Shown here: one piece after another, positions 1 to 8,600 of the stretch
Numbering within the stretch: position 1 is the first letter of the stretch
How the letters are laid out: each line of letters starts with the position of its first letter
DNA from: CAYNLK01 sp964398055
Lineage (GTDB): Bacteria; Chloroflexota; Anaerolineae; 4572-78; J111
NCBI GenBank assembly: GCA_964398055.1
Contig: CAYNLK010000033.1
Span: 1-64,000, forward strand
DNA: 64,000 bases
Direction: 5' to 3'
Made by a program: the position numbers and the translations under genes
Notes under the pieces: model-generated
What the model was told of the DNA's origin: nothing
The model's database searches: none
Seen by the model: the letters and a program-made list of their open reading frames with translations, nothing else

Positions 1-94
1 CCATACACTCATCCCCGATTAAGCCATCCAGGGTTTTTACCCCTGAACGGTTACATCCCGGATTATGTCCGTCGCTGAATGGCTTCCCTTACCG

Positions 95-126
95 AAACAA
101 AAAACTCCATCGATATCCCGATGGAG
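95..126 (-). terminator. Rho-independent terminator after the tRNA genes
   Basis: A perfect 8-bp stem (CTCCATCG at 105-112 with CGATGGAG at 119-126, 6-nt loop) is followed on the minus strand by TTTTTTGTTT. It lies downstream of the minus-strand tRNA genes and should end their transcript. The hairpin core is repeated in inverted form at 173-186. Confidence 0.7.
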
Positions 127-186
127 CTTCAGGTTAGACAAAGTTTATGCCACAGCCACAACTTATTGGCCTATCGGGATATCGAT
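109..186. repeat. 14-bp inverted repeat pair
   Basis: ATCGATATCCCGAT at 109-122 is the exact reverse complement of ATCGGGATATCGAT at 173-186. The first arm lies inside the tRNA terminator, so a long-range 14-bp hairpin could compete with the local terminator stem. Whether this is regulatory or a remnant of a small inserted element cannot be told from sequence. Confidence 0.5.
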
Positions 187-201
187 TATCTTACAATTGA
201 G

Positions 202-270
202 CAACTCCGACAGGATTCGAACCTGTAACCCTCAGTTCCGGAGACTGATACTCTGTCCACCGCCGGAAGT
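202..270 (-). pseudogene. Degenerate tRNA-Arg(CCG)-like fragment
   Basis: The minus strand has a good T-arm (ACAGG-TTCGAAT-CCTGT) and an anticodon stem-loop TCAGT-CTCCGGA-ACTGA with anticodon CCG. The 5' half is abnormal: the acceptor strand pairs imperfectly (A-C mismatch region) and most of the D-stem is missing, giving 69 nt instead of about 73. The 3' half resembles the intact tRNA-Arg(TCT) 55 bp away. It could be a decayed gene, or a partial 3' tRNA copy of the kind left by an integration event; no integrase is visible nearby. A functional tRNA with an odd D-arm is less likely. Confidence 0.55.
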
Positions 271-325
271 AGTCTATTTACTTGCTTGCTAATGCTGTGC
301 CTTTTCAGCATCCAGCTTTACAAAG

Positions 326-398
326 CACCCCGGACAGGACTCGAACCTGTAACCTACTGCTTAGAAGGCAGTTGCTCTATCCATTGAGCTACCGGGGC
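326..398 (-). tRNA. tRNA-Arg (anticodon TCT)
   Basis: Read on the minus strand, a complete 73-nt cloverleaf is visible: acceptor GCCCCGG pairing with CCGGGGT, D-arm AGCTCAATGGATAGAGC, anticodon stem CTGC/GCAG around the loop CTTCTAA (anticodon TCT, codons AGA/AGG), and T-arm ACAGG-TTCGAGT-CCTGT. The CCA end is not encoded. No strong consensus promoter is seen, though TATAAA occurs about 20 bp upstream. Confidence 0.95.
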
Positions 399-454
399 AG
401 GTAAGACACCGACCTTAATTTATAAATGAGGTATCACCGAAACTCTGGCTGAAC

Positions 455-928
455 CTAATTCTCTGAACTCTCCGCCCCAATGAATTTCAATAAGGCCACC
501 CGGCTGTTCCGCAAACGGTCACACACTATCTCAGTAATCCGCCGCATCACCACAAAACCTACCACCGGGTCTTGCTCCACCACCTGCAAAAAGGCCGCTC
601 CATCCATCGCCAGCAAACGACAATTGGCCTGGCAGGTTGCTGAAGAGGTATAAAAGTAAGGAGGCACCAGCCCTGACCAGCCTATCGTTTGATAAGGCTG
701 GTTGATCACCTCAACCGTGATGTACTCTCGCTGCGACGCCAGCCAAACCTGGAGATTGATTTTCCCTTCCAGCAAGATGAACAACTTTTTAGCTTCCTGA
801 CCTTCGCGAAAGAGCATGTTTCCTTCCGCACACGTAACCTCCTGGCACAGCGTCGCAATAGGGGCCAATTGTTCAGCGCTAAGACCTGCAAACAGGTCGG
901 CTCGAGCGAGTAATTCGATCATTGTCAT
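455..928 (-). CDS. Cyclic nucleotide-binding (CRP-like sensor) domain protein
   Basis: A 157-residue protein made almost entirely of a CRP/cNMP-binding beta-barrel: the N-terminal pattern LFAGLSAEQLAPIA, then the barrel core with FREGQEAKKLFILLEGKI, and a C-terminal helix. No helix-turn-helix follows, so it is probably a cytoplasmic sensor or partner protein and not a DNA-binding regulator. The phosphate-binding cassette is not clearly conserved (the segment around SGLVPPYFYTSSATCQA lacks a canonical RxA pattern), so the ligand may differ from cAMP. The ATG is preceded by AAGGTG. It sits downstream of a single-domain response regulator on the same strand. Confidence 0.75.
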   Translation of the reverse strand: MTMIELLARADLFAGLSAEQLAPIATLCQEVTCAEGNMLFREGQEAKKLFILLEGKINLQVWLASQREYITVEVINQPYQTIGWSGLVPPYFYTSSATCQANCRLLAMDGAAFLQVVEQDPVVGFVVMRRITEIVCDRLRNSRVALLKFIGAESSEN

Positions 929-947
929 TATTCACCTTGTTTACTGA

Positions 948-1000
948 GTAGAACGGCATCCCTATACCGTCTGCACAGGCATAGCGACGCCTTGGCTCTA
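948..1000. repeat. Degenerate copy of the GTAG...CTAC palindromic repeat
   Basis: This intergenic stretch begins GTAGAACGGCATCCCTATA and continues CAGGCATAGCGACGCC. It aligns along its length with the double-hairpin repeat at 60034-60086, which has the same order of GGCATCCC and GGCATAGGG-like blocks. Here the stems are degraded. It lies upstream of the cNMP-binding gene and may overlap its leader. Confidence 0.45.
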
Positions 1001-1012
1001 TCGTCCTTCACC

Positions 1013-1399
1013 CTAATTTGCCAGGTTCAACACCCGTCTCAGGCTTTCACGAACCTGGTTTGGTACAAAGGGCTTGGTAATATAATCGTCCACCCCGGCT
1101 CGTTCACGGGCAATGACTTCTTCAAAGGAACTATTCCGGGCGGTAACGATGATGACTGGAATCTTCTTCAGCGTATCATCGGCGCGCATCTGTTTGTACA
1201 CTTCCCAGCCATCCATTTCCGGCATCATGATGTCGAGCAGAACCGCATCCGGCGGATTTTCACGCATTGCCGCCAGCCCTTCTTTGCCGCTGCTGGCCCC
1301 GTCGACCCGGACATTCTGGGAACGCAGGATCAAGCTAATCAACTCGATCACCCCCGGCTCATCGTCAATGCACAAGACTCGGGTTTGATACTCACTCAT
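1013..1399 (-). CDS. Single-domain response regulator (receiver)
   Basis: A CheY-like receiver without output domain (128 residues from the chosen start). Visible landmarks are the acidic pair in VLCIDDEPG, the phospho-acceptor aspartate in AVLLDIMMPEMDGW, the switch threonine in VIIVTARN, and the lysine in DDYITKPF. The start at 1399 (MSEYQT) is preferred over an in-frame upstream codon because GGGGG lies just 5' of it. It probably relays a phosphoryl group to a partner; no cognate kinase is adjacent. The downstream cNMP-like gene could be co-transcribed. Confidence 0.9.
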   Translation of the reverse strand: MSEYQTRVLCIDDEPGVIELISLILRSQNVRVDGASSGKEGLAAMRENPPDAVLLDIMMPEMDGWEVYKQMRADDTLKKIPVIIVTARNSSFEEVIARERAGVDDYITKPFVPNQVRESLRRVLNLAN

Positions 1400-1525
1400 A
1401 TTACCCCCAACCAGTCCCACTAGAAGCATTATCTGAGCCTTAGTTTATCATAACCGGTTCACTTTGTCCAACGTATCCGTGAAGAGTAACGCATCCGGAG
1501 TCTTAAGCAGCTAAGGGAGCGGCGC

Positions 1526-2560
1526 TTAGCTCTTCCGTTTAACTGTCCGAACGACCTCGGCCAGTATCTCATCGGCGGTGATACCTTCGGCCTGCCCCTC
1601 GTAATTCAAGATCAGCCGGTGACGGAGAGCCGGAAAGATCGTCGTTTGCAGGTCGTTGTGATCGATGCTGTGGCGGTTGTCGAGCAGGGCCATCGTTTTG
1701 GCGCCGATAATCATCGCCTGCAGCCCGCGCGGGCTGGCCCCATAGCGCACATAACGCCGCACCAACTCCGGCGCCGTGGAATGTTGGGGATGGGTTGCTT
1801 CCACCAGACTGACCGCATAGTCGATCAAGCGGCTGGCGATGGGCACCTGCCGCACCAAACGCTGCATCGCCACAATGGTGTTGCCCGTGGTGACAATCGC
1901 CGGGCGAGTCTCCTCAGCGCCGGTGGTGCGATTGGCAATTTCAACCAGCTCGTCGTGCGGGGGAAAATCCACCTCGATATGAAAAAAGAAGCGATCGAGC
2001 TGCGCTTCAGGTAAGGGATAGGTGCCTTCAATCTCCAATGGATTCTGGGTCGCCAAGACAAAGAAGGGGCGCTCCAACTCATAGGTATTTTTGGAAACGG
2101 TTACCTTGCGCTCCTGCATCGCCTCCAGCAGGGCGCTCTGGGTTTTGGGCGTGGCCCGGTTGATCTCATCGGCCAGCACAATGTTGGCAAAAATTGGCCC
2201 GGCCTCAAAGCGGAAATAACGCTCATTGGTCTCATCCATAACGATCATGGTCGTGCCCACGATGTCGGCCGGCATCAAGTCGGGCGTGAATTGAATCCGG
2301 CTAAAGCTGCAATGAATTACCTGAGCCAGTGTATTGATCAGCATCGTCTTGCCCAGGCCGGGCGCGCCCTCCAGCAAGGCGTTGCCGCCGCCCAGTAACG
2401 TGAGCAGCAGTTGGCGCACCAGTTCTTGCTGCCCAACAATCACTTTGCCCACCTCCTGCTCGATAGCCGCCACAATTTGTCGAAAATCATCGACCGTAAT
2501 ATGAACTTCGGTTTGGCGAGAATATGTTTGATACTCACGAGTCCGATAAATTGATTCCAT
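1526..2560 (-). CDS. MoxR-family AAA+ ATPase
   Basis: A 344-residue MoxR-type ATPase. Walker A is GAPGLGKT (residues 65-72), Walker B is NIVLADEINRA (D131/E132), and sensor 1 is in FFVLATQNPLE. The C-terminal lid domain is present and the length is normal. MoxR ATPases act as chaperones that load or remodel VWA-domain partners, and such partners (two VWA proteins and DUF58) lie directly upstream on the same strand. A 115-bp gap separates it from the VWA gene, so it may have its own promoter or be the tail of the operon. Confidence 0.95.
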   Translation of the reverse strand: MESIYRTREYQTYSRQTEVHITVDDFRQIVAAIEQEVGKVIVGQQELVRQLLLTLLGGGNALLEGAPGLGKTMLINTLAQVIHCSFSRIQFTPDLMPADIVGTTMIVMDETNERYFRFEAGPIFANIVLADEINRATPKTQSALLEAMQERKVTVSKNTYELERPFFVLATQNPLEIEGTYPLPEAQLDRFFFHIEVDFPPHDELVEIANRTTGAEETRPAIVTTGNTIVAMQRLVRQVPIASRLIDYAVSLVEATHPQHSTAPELVRRYVRYGASPRGLQAMIIGAKTMALLDNRHSIDHNDLQTTIFPALRHRLILNYEGQAEGITADEILAEVVRTVKRKS

Positions 2561-2641
2561 CTTTGTCTGTCCTATTCATCAAATTAGTGGGATATGGGAC
2601 ATAGGATAGGGAGATGTGCCAAGTATGATTGGGCCATTGTC

Positions 2642-2669
2642 CAAATCACAAATCGCAAATCACCAATCT
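2642..2669. repeat. Short AAATC-type tandem repeat
   Basis: The gap between the VWA gene and moxR holds four imperfect units of the type AAATCNC (AAATCACAAATCGCAAATCACC). Similar AAATCGTAAATC strings occur at 57170-57280 and inside ileS, so this may be a worn copy of the same dispersed repeat class. Confidence 0.35.
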
Positions 2670-2675
2670 CCTACA

Positions 2676-5324
2676 TCACTCGATCCGCAACCTGGCCCAG
2701 CGCCGCCAGACAATCTCCAACGGCCACAGCACCAGCGCGGCCAGCAATAACCATGGCCATAATTCCACGGTGGAGAGAGAATTTTGGTCTGTCAAAGGCG
2801 ACTCGGCTATTTCTGACCAGGCCTGGCCCAGCGAGAAAGTGCGCCCGCCGGTGGCCGCGGCAATCTGCCGCAGCAAAGCTGCCCCGCTTCCGGCTTCAGG
2901 TAAGCCATACTCCGCCGGGTAAGGCCAAACCAGCCCGGCAATGGCCGTCTCAGCCGGCTCGTCGCCCCGATCTTGGGTCGCTTGCAGGGGATAAGCCCCG
3001 GCGTCAGCCAGCCGGAGACGCTGTTGATATCGTCCGGGGGCCACCTGCCGCAACGTGACCGGCACTTCCCGGCCGGCTGGCGTGGTCAGGGTTGCCTCGG
3101 TAACGGCCAGATCAACGGTCTGACCGGTCGCCGTGACTCCATCGGCGGTCAGCGTTACGACCCCGTCGGCTTCGACCGCAGCAGCTAGTTGCAGCAACCC
3201 CAGCTCCGGGCCGGGCAAGGTGTACTCAATCACCTGCCCCCAAAAGCGGTCCGCGGCCGGCCAACTATTCATATTGGCGGCCCACTCCTGGCCGATATCG
3301 GCCGCCCAGGCCGCCACCCGACCCAGGCCATACCCCCACACCGTCAACAGCGGATCGCCTGGCCCGGTCTGCAAGGCAATTTCGGCCCGCGGTTTGGGCG
3401 TCATCGCAAGATAGCCGCTCAGGTCAGGAATACGATCTTCAGCCGTTAACGCCGTCGGCAGACCACGCAAAATGGGATGGGGCGCAAACACCGTTGGTTG
3501 AAACTCCCCTTCCTGCAAGGCATTGCTGCGCAGGATATCACTTTCAGCAATGGTCAGTTCGGGCAGTTGCTCAGGTGCGGCGGCAAAATGGTAACGCCCG
3601 CGGCCTCGCTCGGCCAGGTACCCCAATAACGTCTCGTCGGCGCCGCTGCCAATCGCAATGGTCGATAGGGTAATATCTGCCTCTTTGGCCGCATCGACGA
3701 CTGCATTGTAATCCTCCACCCCCCGGTTGCCATCAAAGGACCTGCCGTCGGTCAGCAGCACGGCGTGGCGGGCCGTACTGGCCTCAACCTGAGCCGCCAG
3801 TTCCGGCAAACCGGCTTCCAGCGCCTGCAAAATACGGGTGCCGCCGCCGGCCGGGATAGTGGCAATGGCCTGCTGAATTTGCAGCAGAGCCGCCCCATCA
3901 CTGACCGGCTGGAACGGGACTACCCACTGATAGCGGTTGTCGAACATCAGCACCCCAATCAAATCTTCCGGTCCCAGCGTGTCGGTGGCCCGAATGGCCG
4001 CTTCTTTGGCCATGGCCAGTTTGGAAACCGAGCCTCGTTGTTCCACCATACTGCCGGAGTGATCGATGATGAGCAGCAGGGCCACGGGTGGACGTTCTTC
4101 GCGCGGGGGCGGCTCCAGCGACACCGGCAACAACTCGGCCAGGGGGGTCGCTTCATACTGGCCCAGGCTAAAACTGTCCCGCCCGCCGGTCACCAGCAAT
4201 CCCCGTCCCAGGCTGCGTACAAATTCCTGAATGGCAATCATCTGCTCCAATTGCAAACTCCGGGCCGACACGTTGACCAGGACCATGCCGGTATATGCCT
4301 CCAACTCCGATAACCGGTCCGGCAATTCGACCGTAGATATCCGCTTGGACACAAAACCGGCCTTTTCAAGCTGGCCGGCCAAACGGGTGGCCGGCAACAG
4401 CTCGTCACTGACAATCAAGATTTCCGAAGCCGGGTAGACTTGGGTCAGAGCCGACCAACTGTTATTGGCCGGCTGGCCGTCGTCGGCCGCGGCAATGGCG
4501 GCTCGAAAAGTTTGCGGGCCAAGCAACCCGGCTTCCGTCTCAAAAGTAAAGCGGTTGAACCCGGCCTCAAGTGAGACCACATCCTCGGCCAACACCGTCC
4601 CATCTGAAGGGCGCGATAGTTTGAGGGTAGCCTCGGCAGGAATCAGGCTGTGGACAATCGCCTCCAACTCAAAGGTTTGGCCTTGCCGCAGCATAGGTGG
4701 GGCCGCCAGGCCGACCAGGCGGACCTCGTTTGAACTGCCTGACCACTGGCGCAGTTGTTCGTCGGCCAGCAGCAGCACGTCAACCGGCACAGCCTGCTGG
4801 GCCAGTTGAGCCGTTATGGCCAGGGTATCGCCGCCGGTTGGCAGCCCATCCGACAGCAGCGCCAAACGTCCCGGCCGCTCCTTTAGCAGTTCAGCGCCCA
4901 GCGCGAGCGCCCCGGCCAAATTGGAGTAGGCCGGGTTCAGCGGCAACTCCGGCTCAACCCGGGCTTCATTGGCCGCTGGCACCACCACGGCCCGGTCGGC
5001 AAAGAATAGGATGGTTGAATTTGGATTTTCTTGAGCCAGGCGACCGGCTTCAGCCCGCAACGCAGCCTGACCGGCCTGTCCCAGGCTGGCCGACTGGTCG
5101 ACCAGCAAGACCAGCCGCTCCTGGGGCTGCGGGTCGCTATTGAAACCCGGCGGCACAAAAACGGGTCGAGCCAGGGCCGCGGCAATCAGCACGATGATCG
5201 CCAGGCGCAGCAAAAGTGGCCCAAACGGCTTGAAACGGCGCCGCCAACTGATGAGCAGTAGCATCAGCCAGGCCAGCAACAACAGGGCCAGCGCCTCGCT
5301 ATTTTGCACAATTATCTCCGCCAT
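2676..5324 (-). CDS. Membrane-anchored protein with two VWA-like domains
   Basis: An 882-residue protein. Two N-terminal hydrophobic helices (about residues 10-25 and 38-55) are followed by a VWA-like segment with LVLLVDQSASLG and, mid-protein, a full VWA domain with the MIDAS motif DHSGSM and LTDGRSF. Between them lies a region resembling class I amidotransferase-like folds in BatA-type proteins (GRGLLVTGGRDSF). A C-terminal membrane helix precedes RRWARLRIE. The 5' end overlaps the upstream VWA gene by 13 bp, which indicates translational coupling. With MoxR and DUF58 it forms a Bat/aerotolerance-like set, probably an envelope chaperone system; the substrate is unknown. Confidence 0.85.
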   Translation of the reverse strand: MAEIIVQNSEALALLLLAWLMLLLISWRRRFKPFGPLLLRLAIIVLIAAALARPVFVPPGFNSDPQPQERLVLLVDQSASLGQAGQAALRAEAGRLAQENPNSTILFFADRAVVVPAANEARVEPELPLNPAYSNLAGALALGAELLKERPGRLALLSDGLPTGGDTLAITAQLAQQAVPVDVLLLADEQLRQWSGSSNEVRLVGLAAPPMLRQGQTFELEAIVHSLIPAEATLKLSRPSDGTVLAEDVVSLEAGFNRFTFETEAGLLGPQTFRAAIAAADDGQPANNSWSALTQVYPASEILIVSDELLPATRLAGQLEKAGFVSKRISTVELPDRLSELEAYTGMVLVNVSARSLQLEQMIAIQEFVRSLGRGLLVTGGRDSFSLGQYEATPLAELLPVSLEPPPREERPPVALLLIIDHSGSMVEQRGSVSKLAMAKEAAIRATDTLGPEDLIGVLMFDNRYQWVVPFQPVSDGAALLQIQQAIATIPAGGGTRILQALEAGLPELAAQVEASTARHAVLLTDGRSFDGNRGVEDYNAVVDAAKEADITLSTIAIGSGADETLLGYLAERGRGRYHFAAAPEQLPELTIAESDILRSNALQEGEFQPTVFAPHPILRGLPTALTAEDRIPDLSGYLAMTPKPRAEIALQTGPGDPLLTVWGYGLGRVAAWAADIGQEWAANMNSWPAADRFWGQVIEYTLPGPELGLLQLAAAVEADGVVTLTADGVTATGQTVDLAVTEATLTTPAGREVPVTLRQVAPGRYQQRLRLADAGAYPLQATQDRGDEPAETAIAGLVWPYPAEYGLPEAGSGAALLRQIAAATGGRTFSLGQAWSEIAESPLTDQNSLSTVELWPWLLLAALVLWPLEIVWRRWARLRIE

Positions 5325-7258
5325 GCCAACCAGCCTTCAAATACTACAACCAGTAGAGCCAAGCCGGCTAACCAGGGCCAGTATTCCTGAAAGTCGAACT
5401 GGGGAGTAGCGCTGCTCTGCGTGGAAACATAGGTTAAGTTCAAGGTTTCGGCCTGGAGGGGATTGGTCAAGTTCGACTCCAGGGCCGAACCGGCGTGGAC
5501 GCCAAAGCCGGCCACCAGCTTACCCCGTTCATTGTAGAGCCTGTAGAGGCCCGGCTGTTTGGTATGGCTAAAGAGTTGCCCGTTTTGCTCTCCCGACGCC
5601 GCCGCGGATAGACGCCGGCCGCCGGGAACCTCAATGGTATAGTTGCCCTCAAGCCGGAGCGGCTCACCAACCGGCGTGACCGGCGGCGGCGCCGGGGCCA
5701 GTAACATCGCCAGCGTGTTGGCCGTTAGAATCGGCAGAGCCAGCCGGGCCGGCAGATTGCTGGCCGCCAGGTCAAAAGCCCACACCACCAGCCGGCTGTC
5801 GCCGACAGCCCCGTGGAAAATCAACGGCGTGAGCGACTCGGGCCGGCCGGCCAGGGGCGCGGCCAGCAGCTCCACTTCGGCCCAGGGGGGCGCTGCCAGT
5901 TGCGGCGCCCGGTCAAAGTAGACGCCGGATAAATCCACCCCCCGCAACAGAGTTGAAGCTCTCGCAGGCGCTTCGGCCGGTTCAGAAGCGATCTGGGGCC
6001 GGAGGCTGCGGCCAAAATTCTGAGCCGGTAACAAAGGGTGGCCCAGCGGCGGGTTGACTACCAGCACGTTGCCCGGCGGCCAGGCGGTCATTGTGGTGGG
6101 CAGCCCATCAAATACCACCAGATCGAACTCGACCGGATCAACCTGGCCCGCTTCGAACGAGTCGAACGTTGCTACGGCCAACTCTACGCCGGGTTGCACT
6201 TCCAGGGCTAACGCCAGCGGGTTTACCTGGCCTTCACTGGTCGCCTCTGGCGAGGTGAGCGCAGCCGAAACCAAAAGCACCTGCCGGCCGGTCGAAGCGG
6301 ATAACCATAGTTGAGCTCGATTATCCAGCGCCAGCGCATCCGGCTGAACGATTTCGACCGTGGCTGTTTGGGCCTGCGCCGGCAGCGTCCAAACCTGGGC
6401 GGTTTCGGCCTGCGGCTCCAGTTGGACCGCGGTCTCGGTGAAGAGACCCCGGTCGGTCGAGACCCGCAGACTGCGACGAACCGGGGTGTCGCTGTAATTA
6501 ACCACTCGGGCAAAGAGGCGGTAGCGGCCGTCGGGCAGTGGGCTGGCCGAAACATTGAGCAGAGCCTGGTTTGAAACGCTACTGCCCCCGGCCGGGATGA
6601 GCTGCCAGGTGAGGGGTGCCAGCAGCGGCGGCAGAGTATCTTCTTGCGGAAAGTTACCGTCGGTTAAGACGATAATGTGGTGGTCTCGCTCAGGATCATC
6701 GATGAGGCCGTTAGCCAGGGTCAAAGCGGCCGGCAGGTCGACGCCGGTGGCGCCGGGCACTAAATTGTCTACGGCCAGCCGGGCCTGCTGCTTCTGCTCA
6801 CTCCCGCCTAACAACAAAATTTGGGGGCGCGGATCCAGGCTAATCACCGCGAAGGTATCCTGCGGCCCCAGCGCTTGCAGTTGATCCTGAATAATCTGGC
6901 GGGCCGCGTCAAAGCGGCGGCTACTGCCGATATTTCCCTCCCCGGCTTCATCCTCGGCGGTCATGCTGGTGGTCAAATCCAGAATGAAGATCATTTGCTG
7001 GGGGCGGGCCAGTAAGAAAGAGAGCGCCGGCCGAGCCAGCCCCAGGGCCAGGGCCGCGGCAATGAGCAACTGCAACAGCAGCATCAGCGAGAGCGGGATG
7101 TGGCGGGGTAGCCCGCCCCGCTTCTTCCGCTCCAGGCCTCGCCACAAGCGCAGGCTGGGAATGTCGATTTGGGCGCGACGATTGCGCAATAAATGCAGCA
7201 GCAGGATGAGCGGGATGGTCAACAACCCCCACAACGCCGCCGGCCACAATAGACTCAT
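5312..7258 (-). CDS. BatA-like VWA membrane protein
   Basis: A 648-residue protein beginning MSLLWPAALWG. This start is preferred over a codon 96 bp upstream because it forms an ATGA overlap with the DUF58 stop (7255-7258). N-terminal helices (about 4-25 and 55-80) anchor it; the BatA_N type segment is followed by a VWA domain whose MIDAS reads DLTTSM (a D-x-T-x-S variant of DxSxS) and contains VLTDGNFP. A C-terminal helix (WPWLAGLALLVVVFEGW) re-enters the membrane. It overlaps the following VWA gene by 13 bp. The role is inferred from the operon: partner of MoxR in an envelope or metal-insertion process. Confidence 0.85.
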   Translation of the reverse strand: MSLLWPAALWGLLTIPLILLLHLLRNRRAQIDIPSLRLWRGLERKKRGGLPRHIPLSLMLLLQLLIAAALALGLARPALSFLLARPQQMIFILDLTTSMTAEDEAGEGNIGSSRRFDAARQIIQDQLQALGPQDTFAVISLDPRPQILLLGGSEQKQQARLAVDNLVPGATGVDLPAALTLANGLIDDPERDHHIIVLTDGNFPQEDTLPPLLAPLTWQLIPAGGSSVSNQALLNVSASPLPDGRYRLFARVVNYSDTPVRRSLRVSTDRGLFTETAVQLEPQAETAQVWTLPAQAQTATVEIVQPDALALDNRAQLWLSASTGRQVLLVSAALTSPEATSEGQVNPLALALEVQPGVELAVATFDSFEAGQVDPVEFDLVVFDGLPTTMTAWPPGNVLVVNPPLGHPLLPAQNFGRSLRPQIASEPAEAPARASTLLRGVDLSGVYFDRAPQLAAPPWAEVELLAAPLAGRPESLTPLIFHGAVGDSRLVVWAFDLAASNLPARLALPILTANTLAMLLAPAPPPVTPVGEPLRLEGNYTIEVPGGRRLSAAASGEQNGQLFSHTKQPGLYRLYNERGKLVAGFGVHAGSALESNLTNPLQAETLNLTYVSTQSSATPQFDFQEYWPWLAGLALLVVVFEGWLAWRR

Positions 7259-8274
7259 TGGACAATCCCTCGTTGGCGTAAATAGGGGATGACCGACCGC
7301 TCGATCGGCCACTCGGCCATAATCCGGGTATAGACAGCCCCCCGGCGGGCGCAAGCGCCCTGCAACTCGCCGTACCAGCGCCGCAGCCGCAGCCGATACT
7401 GCCCCAAGGTGGTTTCATCCAGGTAAAAGGGTAGTCTCTCGCCGGTTTCCATATCTTGAAAGTCGAAATCACCGGCAGCGGTTGGGTTGGCCTCTTCTTC
7501 GGTCAACAGATGCATCACCACCACCTGCCAGCGCGGCGGGGTTAACTGGCGCAAACCGTCGGCCAGCCAGACCGCGCCCTGGCCCACATCGATAGACGAG
7601 GCCGCATCCAGCAGGTCCGAGATCAAAACGAGCAATCCACCCCGCGGATGGGTGCGGGCGTACGCGGCCAGACAGCGGGCCAGGCCGGAGTCAACGGGTT
7701 GGGTGGGCGCCGGCGCCGGGGTGAGACTCGCCAGGTATTGCAGCGCGGGAATGGCTCGCCGCTTGCCGTGGGTTGGGCCAAAACCCTGGCCCAACTCGCT
7801 GGCAAAGGGCGTAATGGCCAGGCGTTCTCCGCCGGATAAGCCCAGATAGCCCAGGGCGCCGGCCAGTCGCCGGGCGCTGGCCCATTTGGTGATGGGTTGG
7901 ATGGGTGGCTGGGTGGGTGGTTGGTTTGGTGGCTGCCAGGCCGGTTCCCAGGTCATCGAGCGGCTATAATCCAGCAAAATGTGCAGGTCGATCCCCTGGG
8001 TTGACTCGCCCAATTTCACAAACAACTCCTCATGCCGGGCGTAGGCGTTCCAATCGACGTGACGCAGGTCGTCGCCGCTAGAGTAAGAGCGGTGATCGCT
8101 AAAATCCAGCGCCGGCCGGAGGATACGGCTGCGCTGTTCGCCCACCATCACACCCCGCAAAGAGGGGGTGGTACGGAAGTTGAGTTGCTCTAGCCGGCGT
8201 AAAAAGCTCTCCTCAAAAAGCGGCGGCGAGACCTTTTTGGGTTGGGGTTGGCGGCGGAACGGGTTGAGACGCAT
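7255..8274 (-). CDS. DUF58 domain protein
   Basis: A 339-residue DUF58 protein. The family signature is clear: DFSDHRSYSSGDDLRHVDW (residues about 57-75), followed by a VWA-like fold starting HILLDYSRSMTW and a loop LVLISDLLDA. It is soluble, with no membrane helix. DUF58 proteins occur almost invariably next to MoxR ATPases, as here. A Pro/Gln/Thr-rich repeat (PPNQPPTQPPIQP, about residues 114-126) interrupts the domain after the DYSRSM strand and may be a small local expansion. Its stop overlaps the batA-like start by ATGA. Confidence 0.9.
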   Translation of the reverse strand: MRLNPFRRQPQPKKVSPPLFEESFLRRLEQLNFRTTPSLRGVMVGEQRSRILRPALDFSDHRSYSSGDDLRHVDWNAYARHEELFVKLGESTQGIDLHILLDYSRSMTWEPAWQPPNQPPTQPPIQPITKWASARRLAGALGYLGLSGGERLAITPFASELGQGFGPTHGKRRAIPALQYLASLTPAPAPTQPVDSGLARCLAAYARTHPRGGLLVLISDLLDAASSIDVGQGAVWLADGLRQLTPPRWQVVVMHLLTEEEANPTAAGDFDFQDMETGERLPFYLDETTLGQYRLRLRRWYGELQGACARRGAVYTRIMAEWPIERSVIPYLRQRGIVQ

Positions 8275-8279
8275 TCGAT

Positions 8280-8504
8280 CTACCTAAAAAATCTGGCAAT
8301 CAAAGTGAGAATCAGGCTCAAGACAATACTGATAATAATCATCGAGGTAATGGGCGCGTAAAAGCGGAAGCCATCCCGTTCGACCCGGATATCACCGGGC
8401 AGGTGGCCAAACCAACTCAATTTATCTGCGGCGAACCAGAGCAGCAGGCCAACTACCACCAGGATTACGCCAAGACCAACGATGAACTTCCCTAATGCTA
8501 CCAT
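8280..8504 (-). CDS. DUF2905 family small membrane protein
   Basis: A 74-residue protein with two transmembrane helices (about 4-25 and 51-71) and the family core WFGHLPGDIRVERDGFRFYAPI between them, which matches DUF2905. The length is typical of the family. It lies 5 bp upstream of the DUF58 gene on the same strand, so it is co-transcribed. The family has no established function. Confidence 0.85.
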   Translation of the reverse strand: MVALGKFIVGLGVILVVVGLLLWFAADKLSWFGHLPGDIRVERDGFRFYAPITSMIIISIVLSLILTLIARFFR

Positions 8505-8538
8505 TGGATTGTGAAAAAAACCTGAGTTTTTACCTGGG

Positions 8539-8570
8539 TCATTCCGACCGAAGGCCGAGCGCCGGAATGA
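8539..8570. repeat. Small palindromic repeat TCATTCCG...CGGAATGA
   Basis: An 8-bp inverted repeat with a 16-nt GC-rich loop lies between the DUF2905 and coiled-coil genes. It lacks a T-run right after the stem, so it reads more as a repeat or mRNA-processing hairpin than a terminator. Confidence 0.4.
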
Positions 8571-8600
8571 GGGCTGGCAAGGGCGGCAAAATGGCGCCGG

